This document shows, one piece after another, positions 54,251-63,841 of a DNA stretch of 64,000 nt. The first letter of the stretch is position 1. Each line of letters opens with the position of its first letter. Where the stretch lies: positions 2,508,501 through 2,572,500 of the forward strand of contig NZ_CP073015.1 in NCBI RefSeq assembly GCF_018080005.1, given 5' to 3'. The DNA is from Flavobacterium sp. CS20 (GTDB lineage: Bacteria > Bacteroidota > Bacteroidia > Flavobacteriales > Flavobacteriaceae). The notes below the pieces were generated by a model, which was given only the letters and a program-made list of their open reading frames with translations, was not told where the DNA came from and did no database searches. The translations under genes and the position numbers were made by a program.

Positions 54251-56500
54251 ATGGAATCTAACGTGATATACATTCCTATTATCTTAGCCCTAGTCGGGCT
54301 TATTTTTATGCTCATTAAAATGTTTTGGGTCAAAAAACAAAATCCTGGCAGTGATCGTATGCAAGACCTGTCAAAAAGTATCAAAGAAGGTGCTTTGGCT
54401 TTTCTCAATGCCGAATATCGCTTACTTGCAGGTTTTGTAGTTATAGCGGGAATTGCCCTGTATGTCATTTCTTTAAACGTAGAAACAACAAGCTGGATGA
54501 TTGTTCCTGCTTTTATTATTGGAGCTATTTTTTCTGCACTCGCAGGAAATATTGGAATGCGTATTGCAACTGACGCTAACGCCCGAACTGCAGAAGTCGC
54601 CAAAACCAGTTTGCCCAAAGCCTTAAAAGTTTCCTTTTCAGGAGGAACAGTTATGGGACTTGGTGTAGCGGGATTAGCCGTGTTAGGTTTAAGTTTGATT
54701 TTTTCATTTTTCTTAGGTCAATTTATGTCCGAAAGCGGTGATTTTTATACACAAATGACGATTGTATTAGAAACCTTAGCAGGTTTCTCACTTGGAGCAG
54801 AGTCTATCGCTCTATTTGCAAGAGTTGGTGGTGGTATTTATACCAAAGTCGCCGATGTTGGTGCTGATTTAGTCGGTAAAGTTGAAGCAGGTATTCCTGA
54901 AGATGATCCGCGTAACCCAGCGACCATTGCAGATAATGTTGGCGATAACGTCGGTGACGTTGCCGGTATGGGTGCTGACCTTTTTGGAAGTTATGTGGCT
55001 ACAGTTCTTGCGGCTATGGTTCTCGGAAATTATGTGATCAAAGACATGTCTTCTGTCACGCAGTTTACAGATTTGTTTAATAATATGGGCCTGATTTTAT
55101 TGCCCCTCGTTATTGCGGGTGTTGGTGTTTTGGCTTCTATTATAGGAACATTCTTTGTCAGAATTAGCAGTAATGATGCGCGTGAGAAGCAAGTGCAACG
55201 CTCTCTCGATATTGGTAACTGGTTTGCTATCGGATTGACATTAGTTGCCAGTTGGTTCTTGATCCAATGGATGTTGCCAGAGACCATCGATATGAATTTC
55301 TTTGGCGAAGGCTCAAAAGCAATACCATCTCGACATGTGTTTTATGCTTGTATGATTGGTTTAGCCGTTGGTGCTTTAATTTCTTTTGTTACGGCACACT
55401 ACACAAGCTTGGGTAAAAAACCCGTTTTAGATATTGTCAAAAATTCATCAACAGGTCTTGCAACCAATATCATTGCAGGTTTAGCCGTTGGAATGAAATC
55501 TACCTTTTGGTCTGTTTTGCTTTTTGCAGTGACTATTTACGGTTCTTATGCACTTGCAGGATTCTACGGTGTGGCACTTGCCGCTTCAGCTATGATGGAC
55601 ACAACCGCTATGCAACTAGCTATTGATGCTTTCGGTCCTATTGCCGATAATGCTGGTGGGGTTGCCGAAATGAGCGAACTTGATGATATCGTTCGTGAAC
55701 GCACAGATATTTTAGACTCTGTGGGAAATACAACAGTCGCCGTAGGAAAAGGTTTTGCCATTGCATCTCTTGCTTTAACAGCCTTAGCTTTATTTGCGAC
55801 TTATGTCACTTTTACAGGTATTGACGGTATCAATATTTTTAAAGCCGATGTCCTTGCCATGCTGTTTGTCGGTGGAATGGTACCTGTTGTGTTTTCTGCT
55901 CTCGCTATGAAATCGGTTGGTAAAGCTGCTATGGAAATGGTAAAAGAAGTTCGACGTCAATTTAAAGAAATTCCAGGCATTATGGAAGGTAAAGCCAAGC
56001 CAGAATATGCCAAGTGTGTTGATATTTCAACCAAAGCGACCTTAAAAGAAATGGTCTTGCCAGGCTTATTAACCATCATTTCGCCAATCATCATCGGTTT
56101 TCTGTTCGGTGCTGAACCGCTCGGAGGCTATATGGCTGGCGTTTGTGTATCAGGTGTGATGTGGGCTATTTTCCAAAACAATGCTGGTGGTGCTTGGGAC
56201 AATGCTAAAAAATCTTTTGAAGCCGGTGTAGAAATCGACGGAAAAATGACTTACAAAGGTAGCGACGCTCACAAAGCCGCGGTTCTTGGCGATACGGTTG
56301 GGGATCCATTCAAAGATACTTCAGGTACATCAATGAACATCCTCATCAAACTCACTTGCCTCATCGGTTTAGTTATGGCACCACTCTTAAGTGAAACTGA
56401 TCATAAACAAGTGAACACTGTGGGAAGCGATGAACAAACTGATAAAAAAGAAGTCGTTTTAACCAAAGACGAAGTCACAGCCAAAGTCATTCTCAAGTAA
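54251..56500 (+). CDS. hppA: Membrane-bound ion-pumping pyrophosphatase
   Basis: Uses PPi hydrolysis to pump H+ or Na+. The 749 residues have about 16 membrane helices and the catalytic segment DVGADLVGKVEAGIPEDDPRNPATIADNVGDNVGDVAGMGADLF (about 197-240). The K+-dependence site reads GNTTVAVGKGFAI, where K+-dependent enzymes have Ala and then Gly; here the first position is Val. The gating glutamate appears moved: the usual LFESYV is LFGSYV, and GASSIALF is GAESIALF. From memory this matches the Flavobacterium-type proton-pumping subgroup, so H+ transport is likely. The start ATG and length are normal. Confidence 0.94.
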   Translation: MESNVIYIPIILALVGLIFMLIKMFWVKKQNPGSDRMQDLSKSIKEGALAFLNAEYRLLAGFVVIAGIALYVISLNVETTSWMIVPAFIIGAIFSALAGNIGMRIATDANARTAEVAKTSLPKALKVSFSGGTVMGLGVAGLAVLGLSLIFSFFLGQFMSESGDFYTQMTIVLETLAGFSLGAESIALFARVGGGIYTKVADVGADLVGKVEAGIPEDDPRNPATIADNVGDNVGDVAGMGADLFGSYVATVLAAMVLGNYVIKDMSSVTQFTDLFNNMGLILLPLVIAGVGVLASIIGTFFVRISSNDAREKQVQRSLDIGNWFAIGLTLVASWFLIQWMLPETIDMNFFGEGSKAIPSRHVFYACMIGLAVGALISFVTAHYTSLGKKPVLDIVKNSSTGLATNIIAGLAVGMKSTFWSVLLFAVTIYGSYALAGFYGVALAASAMMDTTAMQLAIDAFGPIADNAGGVAEMSELDDIVRERTDILDSVGNTTVAVGKGFAIASLALTALALFATYVTFTGIDGINIFKADVLAMLFVGGMVPVVFSALAMKSVGKAAMEMVKEVRRQFKEIPGIMEGKAKPEYAKCVDISTKATLKEMVLPGLLTIISPIIIGFLFGAEPLGGYMAGVCVSGVMWAIFQNNAGGAWDNAKKSFEAGVEIDGKMTYKGSDAHKAAVLGDTVGDPFKDTSGTSMNILIKLTCLIGLVMAPLLSETDHKQVNTVGSDEQTDKKEVVLTKDEVTAKVILK

Positions 56501-56514
56501 AATATAACTATCAT

Positions 56515-56605
56515 TTGGGGCTTCCGTTGCTCCAAAGTCGCATCGGCGGGCTTTCGGCAGTCGTCCCGCTCAATGCGGGGACTCCAACAATGCCTCAATC
56601 CCTAA
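56515..56605. repeat. GC-rich intergenic element
   Basis: About 90 bases much richer in G+C than their surroundings (GTTGCTCCAAAGTCGCATCG, GGCGGGCTTTCGGCAGTCG, GCTCAATGCGGGGACTCC, CAATCCCTAAGCC). Short GC-rich spacers of this look recur in Flavobacteria between genes, as I recall. It lies in an open frame upstream of the DUF4254 gene, which is not taken as coding. Confidence 0.5.
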
Positions 56606-56691
56606 GCCATATCACAACAACATATTTCAATTTAAAGGTTGAAGAAATACCATTTGCACAGTTAATATTATCTTTGTCAAAAATAATGTTT

Positions 56692-57300
56692 ATGATTTCA
56701 GAAAAAGCCAACTCAATATTCAAAGCAGTAATTCAAAAATATCACATCAAAGACGATGTTGATCAAGATTTTCAAAACCCTTATGATGCGGACAAAGATT
56801 TGTTGTCTCACTTGCTTTATAGAAAATGTTGGATAGATACTGTACAGTGGCATTACGAAGACATCATTCGCGATCCTGAAATCACACCCAAAGACGCTTT
56901 AGTCATCAAAAGAAAAATCGACGCATCAAATCAAGACCGAACCGATACCGTGGAATACATTGATAGCTATTTTCTTGAAAAATACAAATCCGTTAAAGTT
57001 AAAGATAATGCTAAAATCAACACCGAAAGTCCAGCTTGGGGCATTGACCGCTTGTCTATTCTATCTTTAAAAATCTACCACATGCGTGAAGAAGCCGAGC
57101 GTCAAGACGCCAGTATGGATTATCGTCAAAAAAGCCAAGACAAACTCGATGTTTTACTTGAACAACGCCGAGACTTATCTACAGCTATCGACCAATTGCT
57201 CGAAGATATTGCTAACGGAGATAAATACATGAAAGTCTATAAACAGATGAAAATGTATAACGACGATGAGATGAATCCTGTTTTGAGAAACCGCAAATAA
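56692..57300 (+). CDS. DUF4254-domain protein
   Basis: About 202 residues from the ATG at 56692 (MISEKANSIFKAVIQKYH). The frame stays open further upstream, but those codons include the GC-rich repeat, so this start is preferred; a Met two codons earlier (56686) is an alternative. Conserved pattern: YDADKDLLSHLLYRKCWIDTVQWHYEDIIRDPEI (about 30-60), AWGIDRLSILSLKIYHMREEA, and a C-terminal coiled-coil region with LDVLLEQRRDLSTAIDQLL. No catalytic motif. DUF4254 genes commonly sit beside glycosyltransferase genes for surface polysaccharides, as here: the next gene starts right after its stop. Confidence 0.8.
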   Translation: MISEKANSIFKAVIQKYHIKDDVDQDFQNPYDADKDLLSHLLYRKCWIDTVQWHYEDIIRDPEITPKDALVIKRKIDASNQDRTDTVEYIDSYFLEKYKSVKVKDNAKINTESPAWGIDRLSILSLKIYHMREEAERQDASMDYRQKSQDKLDVLLEQRRDLSTAIDQLLEDIANGDKYMKVYKQMKMYNDDEMNPVLRNRK

Positions 57301-58347
57301 ATGTCCAGTCACAGCAAGCATATCCTTACCATCAGACTTTCTGCCATGGGAGATGTTGCAATGACTGTTCCTGTGATTAATACTCTACTCAAAACACATA
57401 AAGATTTAAAACTTACGGTGCTTACCAAACCGCAGTTCAAAGTTTTATTTGATTTTATACCACGTGTCAATGTGGTTTGTGCCGAAGTAAAAACCAAGCA
57501 CAAAGGCTTGAACGGACTTTACAGGTTAAGCCGAGAATTAAAATCGCTCAACTTATCAGAAGTCGCAGATTTACATGATGTTTTACGTTCTAAAATATTA
57601 GACTTATTTTTATTTTTTCAAGGACTTAAAATTAAGAAAATCAACAAAGGACGAGCAGAAAAAAAAGCCTTAGTCAGACCAAAACGAAAAATATATAAAC
57701 CTCTCAAAACCTCAGTAGAACGTTATGCTGATGTTTATAAAAAACTTGGTTACAACATTGATATCAACCATTTAAAGCTTTTAAAACAACAAGATTTAGA
57801 CGCTTCAATAAGAGAAGATTTAAACTTTAATCCATCAAAAAAACAACTCGGTATTGCTCCTTTTGCAGCACATAACGGAAAAGTCTATCCTTCAGATTTG
57901 ATGGAAGAAGTCATTAAAAACTTGGCTCAAAATACATCTTTAAATATTTATTTGTTTGGCGGTGGTAAATTAGAAACATCTCGTTTACAACAATGGGCAA
58001 AACCCTACAACAATGTATATTCTATAGCTGGGCGATACAATTTCAAAACCGAGCTTTGCTTAATTTCCAACCTTGATGCTATGCTCTCAATGGACAGCGG
58101 AAACGCTCACCTTGCCGCTATGTTTGGCGTAAAGGTTTTTACCATTTGGGGTCAAACACATCCTTATGCAGGGTTTGCACCTATAGGTCAAACACAAAAT
58201 GAACAAATACTACCCGACAGAACTCAGTTTCCATTATTACCAACTTCAATTTATGGTAATAAAAAAATCGAGGGCTATCAAAACGTGATGCGAAGTATAG
58301 AACCACAAGAGGTAATTACTAAAGTATCAAAATATTTATTAAGTTAA
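57301..58347 (+). CDS. Glycosyltransferase family 9 (heptosyltransferase-like)
   Basis: Transfers a sugar, probably a heptose-type residue, to lipid A core or another surface glycan at the inner membrane. The 348 residues show LTIRLSAMGDVAMTVPVI at the start (GT9 N-terminal site), a beta-alpha core and LSMDSGNAHLAAMFGVKVFTIWGQTHPYAGFAP (about 264-297), the nucleotide-sugar-binding region with the DSGNAH motif. Length and motifs are normal. The stop codon TAA (58345-58347) is the first three bases of the MITE copy inserted here, so the element supplies the stop, and the original C-terminus may have been slightly different. Confidence 0.88.
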   Translation: MSSHSKHILTIRLSAMGDVAMTVPVINTLLKTHKDLKLTVLTKPQFKVLFDFIPRVNVVCAEVKTKHKGLNGLYRLSRELKSLNLSEVADLHDVLRSKILDLFLFFQGLKIKKINKGRAEKKALVRPKRKIYKPLKTSVERYADVYKKLGYNIDINHLKLLKQQDLDASIREDLNFNPSKKQLGIAPFAAHNGKVYPSDLMEEVIKNLAQNTSLNIYLFGGGKLETSRLQQWAKPYNNVYSIAGRYNFKTELCLISNLDAMLSMDSGNAHLAAMFGVKVFTIWGQTHPYAGFAPIGQTQNEQILPDRTQFPLLPTSIYGNKKIEGYQNVMRSIEPQEVITKVSKYLLS

Positions 58348-58538
58348 CGTAAGTTCGATATAAATTTCAATAAAATACTGATATTTAATCATTTGTCATG
58401 TCGATAGAGCGAAGCATGAGCGATGAGACATCTCAGCAGGATGAGATGTCTCCTCATTCTTCGTTCGAAATGACAAAATTTGCTCATAAAAAGATGTAAT
58501 CATCTGATTTACAGATTTCAATAAATCGAACTCACGTT
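58345..58538. repeat. MITE-like element, copy B (inverted relative to copy A)
   Basis: About 194 bp bounded by TAACGTAAGTTCGAT (left, one mismatch to copy A) and its complement-type end ATCGAACTCACGTTG (right). The inside matches the reverse complement of copy A with moderate divergence, including the GAGATGTCTC hairpin and the GCTTCGCTCTATCGACATGACA-like segment. It sits directly at the stop codon of the glycosyltransferase gene. Confidence 0.85.
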
Positions 58539-58733
58539 GAGTTGGGTTATTTGATTTGAAGTTTATAAATTGATGTAAAACTCTATATATTAGAGATTAA
58601 TACAATATTTGAATGCATAGTGTAGTTAAAAAAAAGAAGAAAGACCAATACCAATGTGTAGCTTGAGTATTTCGCACGTATGGGAGACATTTAAAACAAT
58701 ATTCGGTATTTCATAAGAAACAGTTTGTTGACT
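58539..58733. other. Non-coding spacer
   Basis: About 195 AT-rich bases between the MITE and the convergent thioredoxin-like gene. No gene, clear terminator or repeat was recognised. Confidence 0.5.
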
Positions 58734-59279
58734 TTAATTTGTATCAAATTGCGGTTTAAAATCTTTTTGATAGTCCTGCCAGGCTTTGGCGGTGGTAACA
58801 GATTTATAATCATCAGTCGCTACCATTTTTAAATAAATTTCGAGATCTTCGGCAGATTTGTAACCCATAACAGGTGAAATGACTTCGCCGTTTTCATCAA
58901 AAAACACGATAGTTGGATAAGCCGTAACTTTGAGTGCATCTGCAAAGAAATGCTGATAATTTCGACCTTTTCGACTCGGGTCATAATTGGGGTTGGTATA
59001 TTCAAAGCCCTTGTAATTTACCTTTTCTGTACCTTCTCCATTAAAATTTACTGCGTAAAAATGGTCGTTGACGTATTTTGCCAAATCCTTATTGACAAAA
59101 GTTTTTTTATTCATTTTATGGCAATTTTTACACCATTCGGCATAGACAAACAGCATGATTTTTTTAGGTCTATTTTCTTGTTGCTTTAAAGCTTCATTCA
59201 TGCTCATCCATTCAATTTGTTGAGCGGATAATCCGAAGCTTAGCATCATAAAAATGCTAAAGATTATAGATTTAAACAT
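58734..59279 (-). CDS. Exported thioredoxin-fold protein (CKNC)
   Basis: About 181 residues from the ATG at 59277-59279 (MFKSIIFSIFMMLSFGLSAQ), which gives a signal peptide; an upstream in-frame start would hide it. The thioredoxin-like active site is VYAEWCKNCHKM (about 43-54), a CxxC pair with KN in between, followed by a cis-Pro-type segment in AYPTIVFFDENGEV. The layout is that of thiol-disulfide or thioredoxin_7-like proteins acting in the periplasm. A partner is not evident nearby. Cysteines are otherwise scarce, so a simple reductase or isomerase role is likely. A peptide transporter gene lies upstream on the same strand. Confidence 0.82.
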   Translation of the reverse strand: MFKSIIFSIFMMLSFGLSAQQIEWMSMNEALKQQENRPKKIMLFVYAEWCKNCHKMNKKTFVNKDLAKYVNDHFYAVNFNGEGTEKVNYKGFEYTNPNYDPSRKGRNYQHFFADALKVTAYPTIVFFDENGEVISPVMGYKSAEDLEIYLKMVATDDYKSVTTAKAWQDYQKDFKPQFDTN

Positions 59280-59353
59280 AAAATATTTTAGAGTTATAAC
59301 GTATTTTTTTGCTTTTGATTGTATTATCATTAAAACTCAAATCGTGTGATATT

Positions 59354-61461
59354 TTACTTCACCCCATGCATTAATTTATTGACCACTTTTCCAAGTGACA
59401 TTACTAATAGTCCAGCAAGTGTTGGAACAACAGTGAAAATCAAAAAGAAGGTTGATAGTGAATATTCTTCGGTGATGTTTTCGATTTCACCGCCAAAGAC
59501 TCTGCCAGTTTATTACCAATAGCAATGGCCAAATACCACATTCCAAACATCAAAGCAATCATGCGTGCTGGCACTAATTTACTGACATAAGACAAGCCAA
59601 TTGGAGAAGAGCAAAGCTCGCCTAAGGTGTGAAACAAATAAGCTAAAACCAACCAAACCATACCTACTTTCATGCCTTCTTGAATGCCATATGAACCCCA
59701 AGCTAAAACACCAAAACCAACAGCTATAACAATCAAACCAAGTCCGTATTTCATAGTAGCAGATGGATTGTATTTGCTGTCAAACCATTTGGAGAAAAAT
59801 GACGCAAAAGCAATGATAAAAAACGAGTTCAAAATACTGAACCAAGACACAGGAATTTCAATCTCATTGTCTAAAACTTCTACAACTTCTGCTTGTATCA
59901 CTTTATTATCGGTATTGAGTTGTTTGGCTTTAAGTCTTGTGTCTTTCAGTTTTTCTGGCGTAAGATAACCAAAAGTGGAATTCACATTGTCTTTGGTAAT
60001 CATAGGAATTTCTTGACCAACTTTCAACTCATGGGTTTCTGCGAGACGCACGGTTTTTTCTACAATTTTATCATCAGATTGGACTTGATAATTTTCGGAA
60101 ATTGGAATATATTCATAAATAGGTTTGCCTTCATCATTCAGCTTAGGTTTGCCGTCTTCTACAACTTGTTTTTCAACCGCTTGATAAGAGACTTCATAAG
60201 CATTGGTATTCCAATCTCTATTGAGCATCCATAGCGTTAAACCCCATATTCCGATAAAAGTAATCGCCAAAACAATATTGGAGCCAGGAATTTTAGAAAA
60301 AGAACGTTTTGACAGCATATACAAAACGTAGGTAATAATAATAAGCGGTATAATTGTTAAAGCTGTATTAATGACATTATAAGCAATAGCCGCATCGCCA
60401 CTGAGAGTTCTGTCCACAAAGTCTCTGGCAAAAATAATTAAGGATGAAGCACCTTGTTCAAAAGACATCCAAAAAAACACCGTGAAAAACGCAAAAATGA
60501 TAAAAGCAATCATCCGATCACGAACCACACCTGCGTATCGTAAAATCCTACTGATCACTAAAAATAAAAACAAACCTAAGCCAATCAGCACGACAACATA
60601 TTGTCCTGACCAGCTTGATGTTTCTGCCCAAGCAAACATATCAAAATCAGCTATTTTAGATAAAGGGTCGTTAATGGCATAGCTCAAACCAATAATGGCA
60701 GATAAGGCTATTAAAATTTTATCTAAAGTCGTAAATGGATTGGGTTTAATTTGATCTTTTTCGTCTTGTGATAATTCTTCTTGTTTGACTTCTATTATTT
60801 CTGCATCTCTATTTTTAGGGATGTCGCCTATGTTTCCAAAAAGTGGTTTCGCCAACCAGAATTGAAGCGTTCCTAAAAGCATAAAAACACCAGCCAAGCC
60901 AAAGCCATAAGCCCAACCTAATTTTTCTGCCAAATAGCCACAAAGTAGCATTCCAAAAAATGCTCCAGCGTTTACACCCATATAAAAAATGGTGTAAGCT
61001 CCGTCTTTTTTTTCTGGCAAAAACTTATACATTTCTGAAATGATAGATGTGATGTTAGGTTTAAAAAATCCTGTGCCAGTTATAATCAATCCTAGACCGA
61101 GATAAAGTGAAGTTTCAGTTTCGACAGCCATACTGGCGTGACCTGCCGTCATCAAAATAGAGCCAATCACCACAGCCCAATTGTAGCCCGTAAGTTTATC
61201 AGCAATGATTCCGCCAAGAATTGGTGTGATGTAAAGCAACATAGCATAGGTTCCAAAAAGTGCAGTAGCGTTTTCTGGCACCCATTCCCATCCAGGGTTA
61301 TAACTGATAACAGCCATAGTTAAAAAGTTGACCAAAAGCACACGCATTCCATAAAAAGAAAAGCGTTCCCACATTTCGGTAAAAAATAAAACAAAAAGAC
61401 CTGCGGGATGCCCTAAAACTTTTGAATCAAAAAATTCCGGTCGGTTGGTAGTTGGTGTCAT
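59354..61461 (-). pseudogene. Peptide MFS transporter (POT/PTR2 family), C-terminal frameshift
   Basis: Proton-coupled di-/tripeptide importer. The N-terminal half has WERFSFYGMRVLLVNFL, the ExxER-like region at the start and GNIGDIP. A large loop (about 400-510) precedes helix 9 onward; this insert is typical of long Bacteroidota members. The frame ends at residue 673 after LAESLAVKSKTS, but in another frame the text continues FGGEIENITEEYSLSTFFLIF to a stop at 59354-59356 (about 702 residues). The plus-strand A run at 59495-59497 has three A where four would keep the frame, so one T of the coding strand is missing. Sequencing error is a serious alternative. Confidence 0.85.
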
Positions 61462-61475
61462 AATTCTATTTGGTT

Positions 61476-63356
61476 TTATTTAACTTCATCATCAGTAAGT
61501 TCAAAACCTTCTTGCTCTAAGCCTTCTATTTCTTTATCTTCAGCACCGTGTGTCAGACGCTTGAGCGGTTTTAAAAGCAAGATGACTAAGATTCCAAAAA
61601 TAACACAGAATATGGTTATCCCTGCAAAAGTTCTAAACTCAAGGTCAGTTTGAAATTGGTCAACCACTAATTGACCAACGTATTTGCCATTTTTGTAATC
61701 AAAGTTGAGAAGCACTTTTAAAGGTTGGCTTGAGGTAGCTTTATATTTATTTAAACGGCTGATAAATTCTTCTCGGTATTTAGCTTTTTCAAATTTGAAA
61801 ACATTTGAAATTTTATCATCTTCAAATACAAAATTTCCATTACTGATATAGGCTTGGTCTTCAATGGTAAAAGCTTTGTTTTTAGAAAAAATGTCATCTT
61901 TTTCATTTTTAGTCAAAAGGGGTTTAACTTGTTCAGCAGTAGCAGATAATTCAATTTGTATCGGTTCTGCCTGAGAAGATTCTCCGATAATTCCAGCGAC
62001 CTTATTTCCGAGACCAGTTGCTACAAAATATACACCCATCATCAAAGAGCCGTATTTGATTGGGGATAATTTGGTAATAAAAGACAGAGCCACTAGTGAG
62101 GCAGATAATTCACCAATGGTATGGAGTAAATATGCAAAAAACAACCAATAAATGGCCGAAGAGCCTTCAGCGGCATACTGTTTAGTTGCAAAGACCATAA
62201 ACACAAATCCAAGTCCCATAATAATTACACCAACAGCCATTTTAAAAATGGATGAGGCTTCTTTGCCTTTGTTTTTAATCCACTGCCAAAAAATAGCAAC
62301 AGGTAAACCAAAGATGATAATATATGTGGGGTTCAAAGATTGAAAAAATGCAGCTGGAATTTCCCAACCACCGATGGTTCTATCCGTTTTTTGTTGAGCA
62401 TAAATATTGAGCAATCCGCCAGCTTGTTCAAACGCACCCCAAAAGACAATAACTATCAAAAATGATAGTAAAAGAACGATATATCTGTCCTTTTGTATTT
62501 TGGATTCTAAATCTTGATAAATAGTCATCATAAAACCAACGACCAAAGTTAAAAACAAGAAGAATATAACATAAGCAGAAACTTCGGTTTTCATAAAATT
62601 AAGAGGCACAAATACAGATATTGCGACTAAAATAACAATAGCAATCAGTGTGTTTTTAGTGCTAAACATTTGGCTGAAAATTTGATTAAGCGATACATCG
62701 TGTTCGCTTGCTGTGGCTTTTGTTGGTTTGTTACCGACATGGGTTAAAAACCGCGTTCCGTAAACATAAACCAACTGCCCAAGAATCATACCTATAGCGG
62801 CAAGACCAAAACCGTAATGCCAGCCATATTCAGCGACAACCCAACCGACAACTATACTGGCTATTCTTGCACCAAAATTTATACCGATATAAAATATTGA
62901 AAAGCCTTTATCGCGTCTGGGATCCCCTTCTTTGTATAGACCGCCAACCATAGTTGAAATATTAGGTTTAAGCATTCCTACACCTAATATGATTAACAAT
63001 AAACCTGTATAAAACGCCCAATCTTGTTCAATAGATAATACACCATGACCAGCGACAAGAAGCCAACCACCAATCATTACAGACTTGCGTTGACCTAGAA
63101 TTTTATCAGCGATAATTCCGCCAGGGATAGAAGCCACATATACCAGCATAGTGTACCAACCATAAAGAGCAAGTGCTTTACCTTCATCCCAACCTAAGCC
63201 TGGATTTTCATCACTGACTTTGGCAAGCATGTAAAGCGTAAGAATGGCACGCATACCATAATATGAAAACCGTTCCCAAAGTTCTGTAAAAAACAAAATA
63301 TAAAGCCCTGCTGGATGGCTAAAAAGTTCTTTTTGATGTGCTGGTTTTGTTGTCAT
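61476..63356 (-). CDS. Peptide MFS transporter (POT/PTR2 family), intact
   Basis: 626 residues. The N-terminus has LWERFSYYGMRAILTLYM with the PTR2 signature, and IYIGINFGARIASIVVGWV follows in the first half. A loop region between the domains carries a long charged insert near residues 470-560, after which the last helices end in a charged tail (KEIEGLEQEGFELTDDEVK). It lies 14 bases upstream of the other POT gene on the same strand and is clearly its paralogue; together they form a tandem pair. With exported M1 and S8 peptidases in the window, uptake of released peptides is a sensible role. All helices appear intact. Confidence 0.92.
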   Translation of the reverse strand: MTTKPAHQKELFSHPAGLYILFFTELWERFSYYGMRAILTLYMLAKVSDENPGLGWDEGKALALYGWYTMLVYVASIPGGIIADKILGQRKSVMIGGWLLVAGHGVLSIEQDWAFYTGLLLIILGVGMLKPNISTMVGGLYKEGDPRRDKGFSIFYIGINFGARIASIVVGWVVAEYGWHYGFGLAAIGMILGQLVYVYGTRFLTHVGNKPTKATASEHDVSLNQIFSQMFSTKNTLIAIVILVAISVFVPLNFMKTEVSAYVIFFLFLTLVVGFMMTIYQDLESKIQKDRYIVLLLSFLIVIVFWGAFEQAGGLLNIYAQQKTDRTIGGWEIPAAFFQSLNPTYIIIFGLPVAIFWQWIKNKGKEASSIFKMAVGVIIMGLGFVFMVFATKQYAAEGSSAIYWLFFAYLLHTIGELSASLVALSFITKLSPIKYGSLMMGVYFVATGLGNKVAGIIGESSQAEPIQIELSATAEQVKPLLTKNEKDDIFSKNKAFTIEDQAYISNGNFVFEDDKISNVFKFEKAKYREEFISRLNKYKATSSQPLKVLLNFDYKNGKYVGQLVVDQFQTDLEFRTFAGITIFCVIFGILVILLLKPLKRLTHGAEDKEIEGLEQEGFELTDDEVK

Positions 63357-63358
63357 GT

Positions 63359-63841
63359 TTATTTTTTATTGTTGTTGTTTTTTAATTTTAACTGTTGAAT
63401 ATCTAAAAGATCCTTAGGTCGCGATGATTTAATCTTGCTAGTGATCAAGTCTTCAAAACTTAAAACTTTCCATCTTAATAATTCTTCACCTTTAATATTT
63501 TCTTCTTCGCTTTCAAGATAAGCTTCATCAAATGTTTTATTGATAGAAAACTTTGTGATTAATTCTAAATCTAAATCATAAGGTGAAAATTTTATAGAAA
63601 TATTTTGCATTTTAGCTATCACTTCTTCTGGGAATTGTTCAATTTTATATCCCATTTCATTAAAAACATCTTTTAAATTATCCATATTAGCTTGAGTGAC
63701 GTCTATCCAAAAATCAACATCTGCTGAATGTCTTTGATAGCCGTGAAAGTTTACTGCTCCACCGCCAATCATGATCATCTTTACTCGGTGTTTATTGGCT
63801 AGTTTAATAAATTTTTCAATGTTTTCACCCCATTTCATCAT
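63359..63841 (-). CDS. Nucleotidyltransferase-fold protein (DUF6036/AbiEii-like)
   Basis: 160 residues with two adjacent Met codons at the start; the second (63838) gives MKWGENIEKFIKLANKH. The nucleotidyltransferase pattern is IGGGAVNFHGYQRHSADVDFW (about 26-46: the G-G/S-like helix start then D-x-D), followed by KVLSFEDLITSKIKSSRPKDLLDIQQL, typical of this family. Such proteins occur as toxins or antitoxins with HEPN-type partners and in other small stress modules. A short gene overlaps its start by about 17 bases (63825-64000), so the pair is translationally coupled. No target is known. Confidence 0.8.
   Translation of the reverse strand: MMKWGENIEKFIKLANKHRVKMIMIGGGAVNFHGYQRHSADVDFWIDVTQANMDNLKDVFNEMGYKIEQFPEEVIAKMQNISIKFSPYDLDLELITKFSINKTFDEAYLESEEENIKGEELLRWKVLSFEDLITSKIKSSRPKDLLDIQQLKLKNNNNKK

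Noticed and set aside
56515..56691. N-terminal extension of the DUF4254 protein
   Set aside because: The open frame continues upstream, but those codons are the GC-rich repeat and AT-rich spacer; the conserved part starts at MISEKANSIF.
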